64,000 nucleotides of DNA, taken from the NCBI RefSeq assembly GCF_937996225.1, contig NZ_CALKTC010000020.1:1-64000 (forward strand), in the 5' to 3' direction. Source of the stretch: an uncultured Campylobacter sp. Lineage in GTDB: Bacteria > Campylobacterota > Campylobacteria > Campylobacterales > Campylobacteraceae. The notes beneath the pieces were generated by a model. It made no database searches. It worked only from the letters and a program-made list of their open reading frames with translations, and had not been told where the DNA came from. Position numbers and translations under genes: made by a program. This document shows positions 62,594 through 64,000 of the stretch, piece by piece (the stretch's first letter is position 1; the number at the start of each line of letters is the position of its first letter).

Positions 62594-64000
62594 TTACTGC
62601 TCTAAAAGCTCTCTGGCCTGCTTTGCGATCGCTACGTCGGTAAAGCCGAAAAGCTTAAATAGCTCGCTCGCGTTGCCGCTTTCGCCGAAGCTTTGCATAC
62701 CGTGTACCGCGTCTGCAAATTTATACCACTCAAGCGCGCTTGCGGCTTCGACGGCTAAAATTTTAGTTTGCGGCTCTAGGATTTGCGCCAGATAATCTGC
62801 GTCCTGCTCGCACAGAAGCTCGAAGCACGGCGCGCTTACGACGTTTGCGCCGATGCCTTGCTCTTGCAGGATCGCCGCCGCTTTTAGGCAGAGCGAGACT
62901 TCGCTGCCGCTTGCGATGAGCGTGATTTGCGCTTCTTTGCTCTGCCTTAGCAGATACGCGCCGTTTTGCACGTCACCTAAAACCGCCTTAGGCAGCGGCT
63001 CAAGCCCTTGGCGCGAGCAGACGAACGCTGCGGGGGCATTCAGAGCGAGCGCCGTGCGCCAGCATTTTACGTTTTCGTTGCCGTCCGCGGGGCGGAAGGT
63101 GTAGAAGCCTGGCATCGCGCGGAAGGTGCTAAGCTGCTCGATAGGCTCATGCGTCGGCCCGTCCTCGCCCACGCCGATGCTGTCGTGCGTGAAGACGAAA
63201 TAATGGCGCAAGCCCATCAGCGCCGCAAGTCGCGCGCCCGTTTTGAGATAGTCGCTGAATATAAAAAACGTCGCGCTAAACGGAATGAAAAGCCCGTATC
63301 TAGCAAAGGCGTTGCAGATCGCCGCCATCGCGTGCTCGCGGATGCCGAAGTGTAAATTTTTGCCGCACGGAAAGTCGCCGCCGCCTTTTAGCTCGGTCTT
63401 ATTCGACGCCGCCAAATCGGCGCTTCCGCCCAAAAAGCCGGGCACCGCGTTTGCGATAGCGTTTAAAATTTTACCGTTGCTATCGCGGGTGGCGACCTTA
63501 AGCCCGCTAAAATCAGGGAATTCTATCTTGCTAAAATCGGGATTTAAAAGCTCGTTTAGAAGCGCTCTTTTTTCATCGCTTAGCTTCGCAAGCTTCTCCT
63601 TCCAAAGCCGTTCTTCCAAATCGCCCTTCTCGACTGCAGCGCGCGTCGCAAAAAGCACGTCCTCGCTTACGACGAAGCTTTGGGCTGGATCAAAGCCCAG
63701 GCTTTGCTTGGCGCGCGCAAGCAGCTCCTCTCCAAGCGGCGCGCCGTGCGTCTTGGCCGTGCCCTCAAGCTCGAGCGCGCCCTTGCCGATCGTGGTGTTT
63801 GCGATGATGAGGTAGGGTTTGGTTTTGTTTTTGACCTCGTCAAGGACAAATTCTATCTGATCAAAATTATGCCCATCGATGCGCGCGACCTCAAAGCCTT
63901 GCGCTTCAAATCGCACCTTTACGTCCTCAAACCATGCGATATCGGTGCTACCGTCGATCGTGATGCCATTAGAATCATAGATTATCGTGAGATTATCGAG
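62594..64000 (-). CDS. tkt: Transketolase (5' end outside window)
   Basis: 469 residues of the C-terminal two thirds are present; the frame is open to the window end and reads LDNLTIIYDSNGITIDGSTD there, so the start lies beyond 64000. Thiamine-diphosphate enzyme of the pentose phosphate pathway. Visible: AQGFEVARIDGHNFDQI, IIANTTIGKGALELEGTAKTHGAPLG, the pyrimidine domain with HFGIREHAMAAICNAFA, FTHDSIGVGEDGPTHEPIEQLSTFRAMP with conserved His and Asp residues, and SRQGLEPL. A glutamate of the REHAM motif activates the cofactor. The 3' end is complete. Confidence 0.97.
   Translation of the reverse strand, partial: LDNLTIIYDSNGITIDGSTDIAWFEDVKVRFEAQGFEVARIDGHNFDQIEFVLDEVKNKTKPYLIIANTTIGKGALELEGTAKTHGAPLGEELLARAKQSLGFDPAQSFVVSEDVLFATRAAVEKGDLEERLWKEKLAKLSDEKRALLNELLNPDFSKIEFPDFSGLKVATRDSNGKILNAIANAVPGFLGGSADLAASNKTELKGGGDFPCGKNLHFGIREHAMAAICNAFARYGLFIPFSATFFIFSDYLKTGARLAALMGLRHYFVFTHDSIGVGEDGPTHEPIEQLSTFRAMPGFYTFRPADGNENVKCWRTALALNAPAAFVCSRQGLEPLPKAVLGDVQNGAYLLRQSKEAQITLIASGSEVSLCLKAAAILQEQGIGANVVSAPCFELLCEQDADYLAQILEPQTKILAVEAASALEWYKFADAVHGMQSFGESGNASELFKLFGFTDVAIAKQARELLEQ

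Overview
The window looks like part of a Campylobacter chromosome from one of the higher-GC, oral-type species. C. gracilis is my best guess; it is an inference from composition and gene order, not a database match. Several short gene orders are the ones I know from C. jejuni: pycB-pckA, dnaG/TPR gene-rnhA-rnc-aroC, ilvE-SPFH, purM/coaE-dapF, and one long S10/spc ribosomal operon without rpmD. The DNA is dominated by AAATTT/AAAATTTTA words, both between genes and inside low-complexity stretches of proteins.

Layout. 1-5.8 kb: end of a cysQ-like phosphatase, a pseudopilin, a DsbB-like membrane protein that lacks the CXXC pair, two TRAP transporter permeases and biotin-dependent pycB. 5.9-9.5 kb: pckA, a CAP-domain lipoprotein and an unknown gene. 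9.7-16.8 kb: PP-loop ATPase and dnaG on the minus strand; TPR gene, rnhA, rnc and aroC on the plus strand. 16.9-24.9 kb: accessory stretch with a GNAT protein carrying two long inserts, two related membrane proteins made by an apparent local duplication, lipoproteins, a frameshifted paralogue, a methyltransferase and an AI-2E-type permease. 25-33.4 kb: YgbA-like protein, a protein with three internal repeats, mobA, pldA, ilvE, SPFH, hisIE, an LRR plus NTF2-like protein and a broken small gene. 33.5-38.4 kb: Dba, DsbI and propeller genes, the relic of an AraC/YqhC-type regulator, an iron alcohol dehydrogenase and another broken gene. 38.5-42.2 kb: purM, coaE, an Hcp/Sel1 protein and dapF. 42.9-45.1 kb: small membrane proteins and a P-loop ATPase facing the ribosomal operon. 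45.3-55.8 kb: rpsJ through secY and map. 56-64 kb: phosphoethanolamine-transferase-like sulfatase, a frameshifted YheO/DauR-type regulator divergent from ridA and a threonine-synthase-like enzyme, a GrpB-family protein, tRNA-Ser(CGA), a GyrI-like protein and transketolase (cut by the window end).

Themes. PycB and PckA form the pyruvate-oxaloacetate-PEP node and sit behind a TRAP carrier that could import C4-dicarboxylates. Disulfide chemistry appears twice: a conventional Dba-DsbI pair with the periplasmic propeller in a separate gene, and a DsbB-fold protein that kept only the second cysteine pair. At least five genes are broken, two of them regulators next to intact target-like enzymes, and three breaks fall at short G runs. 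Six or more unrelated enzymes carry long low-complexity inserts. No CRISPR array, insertion sequence, complete prophage or rRNA was seen.
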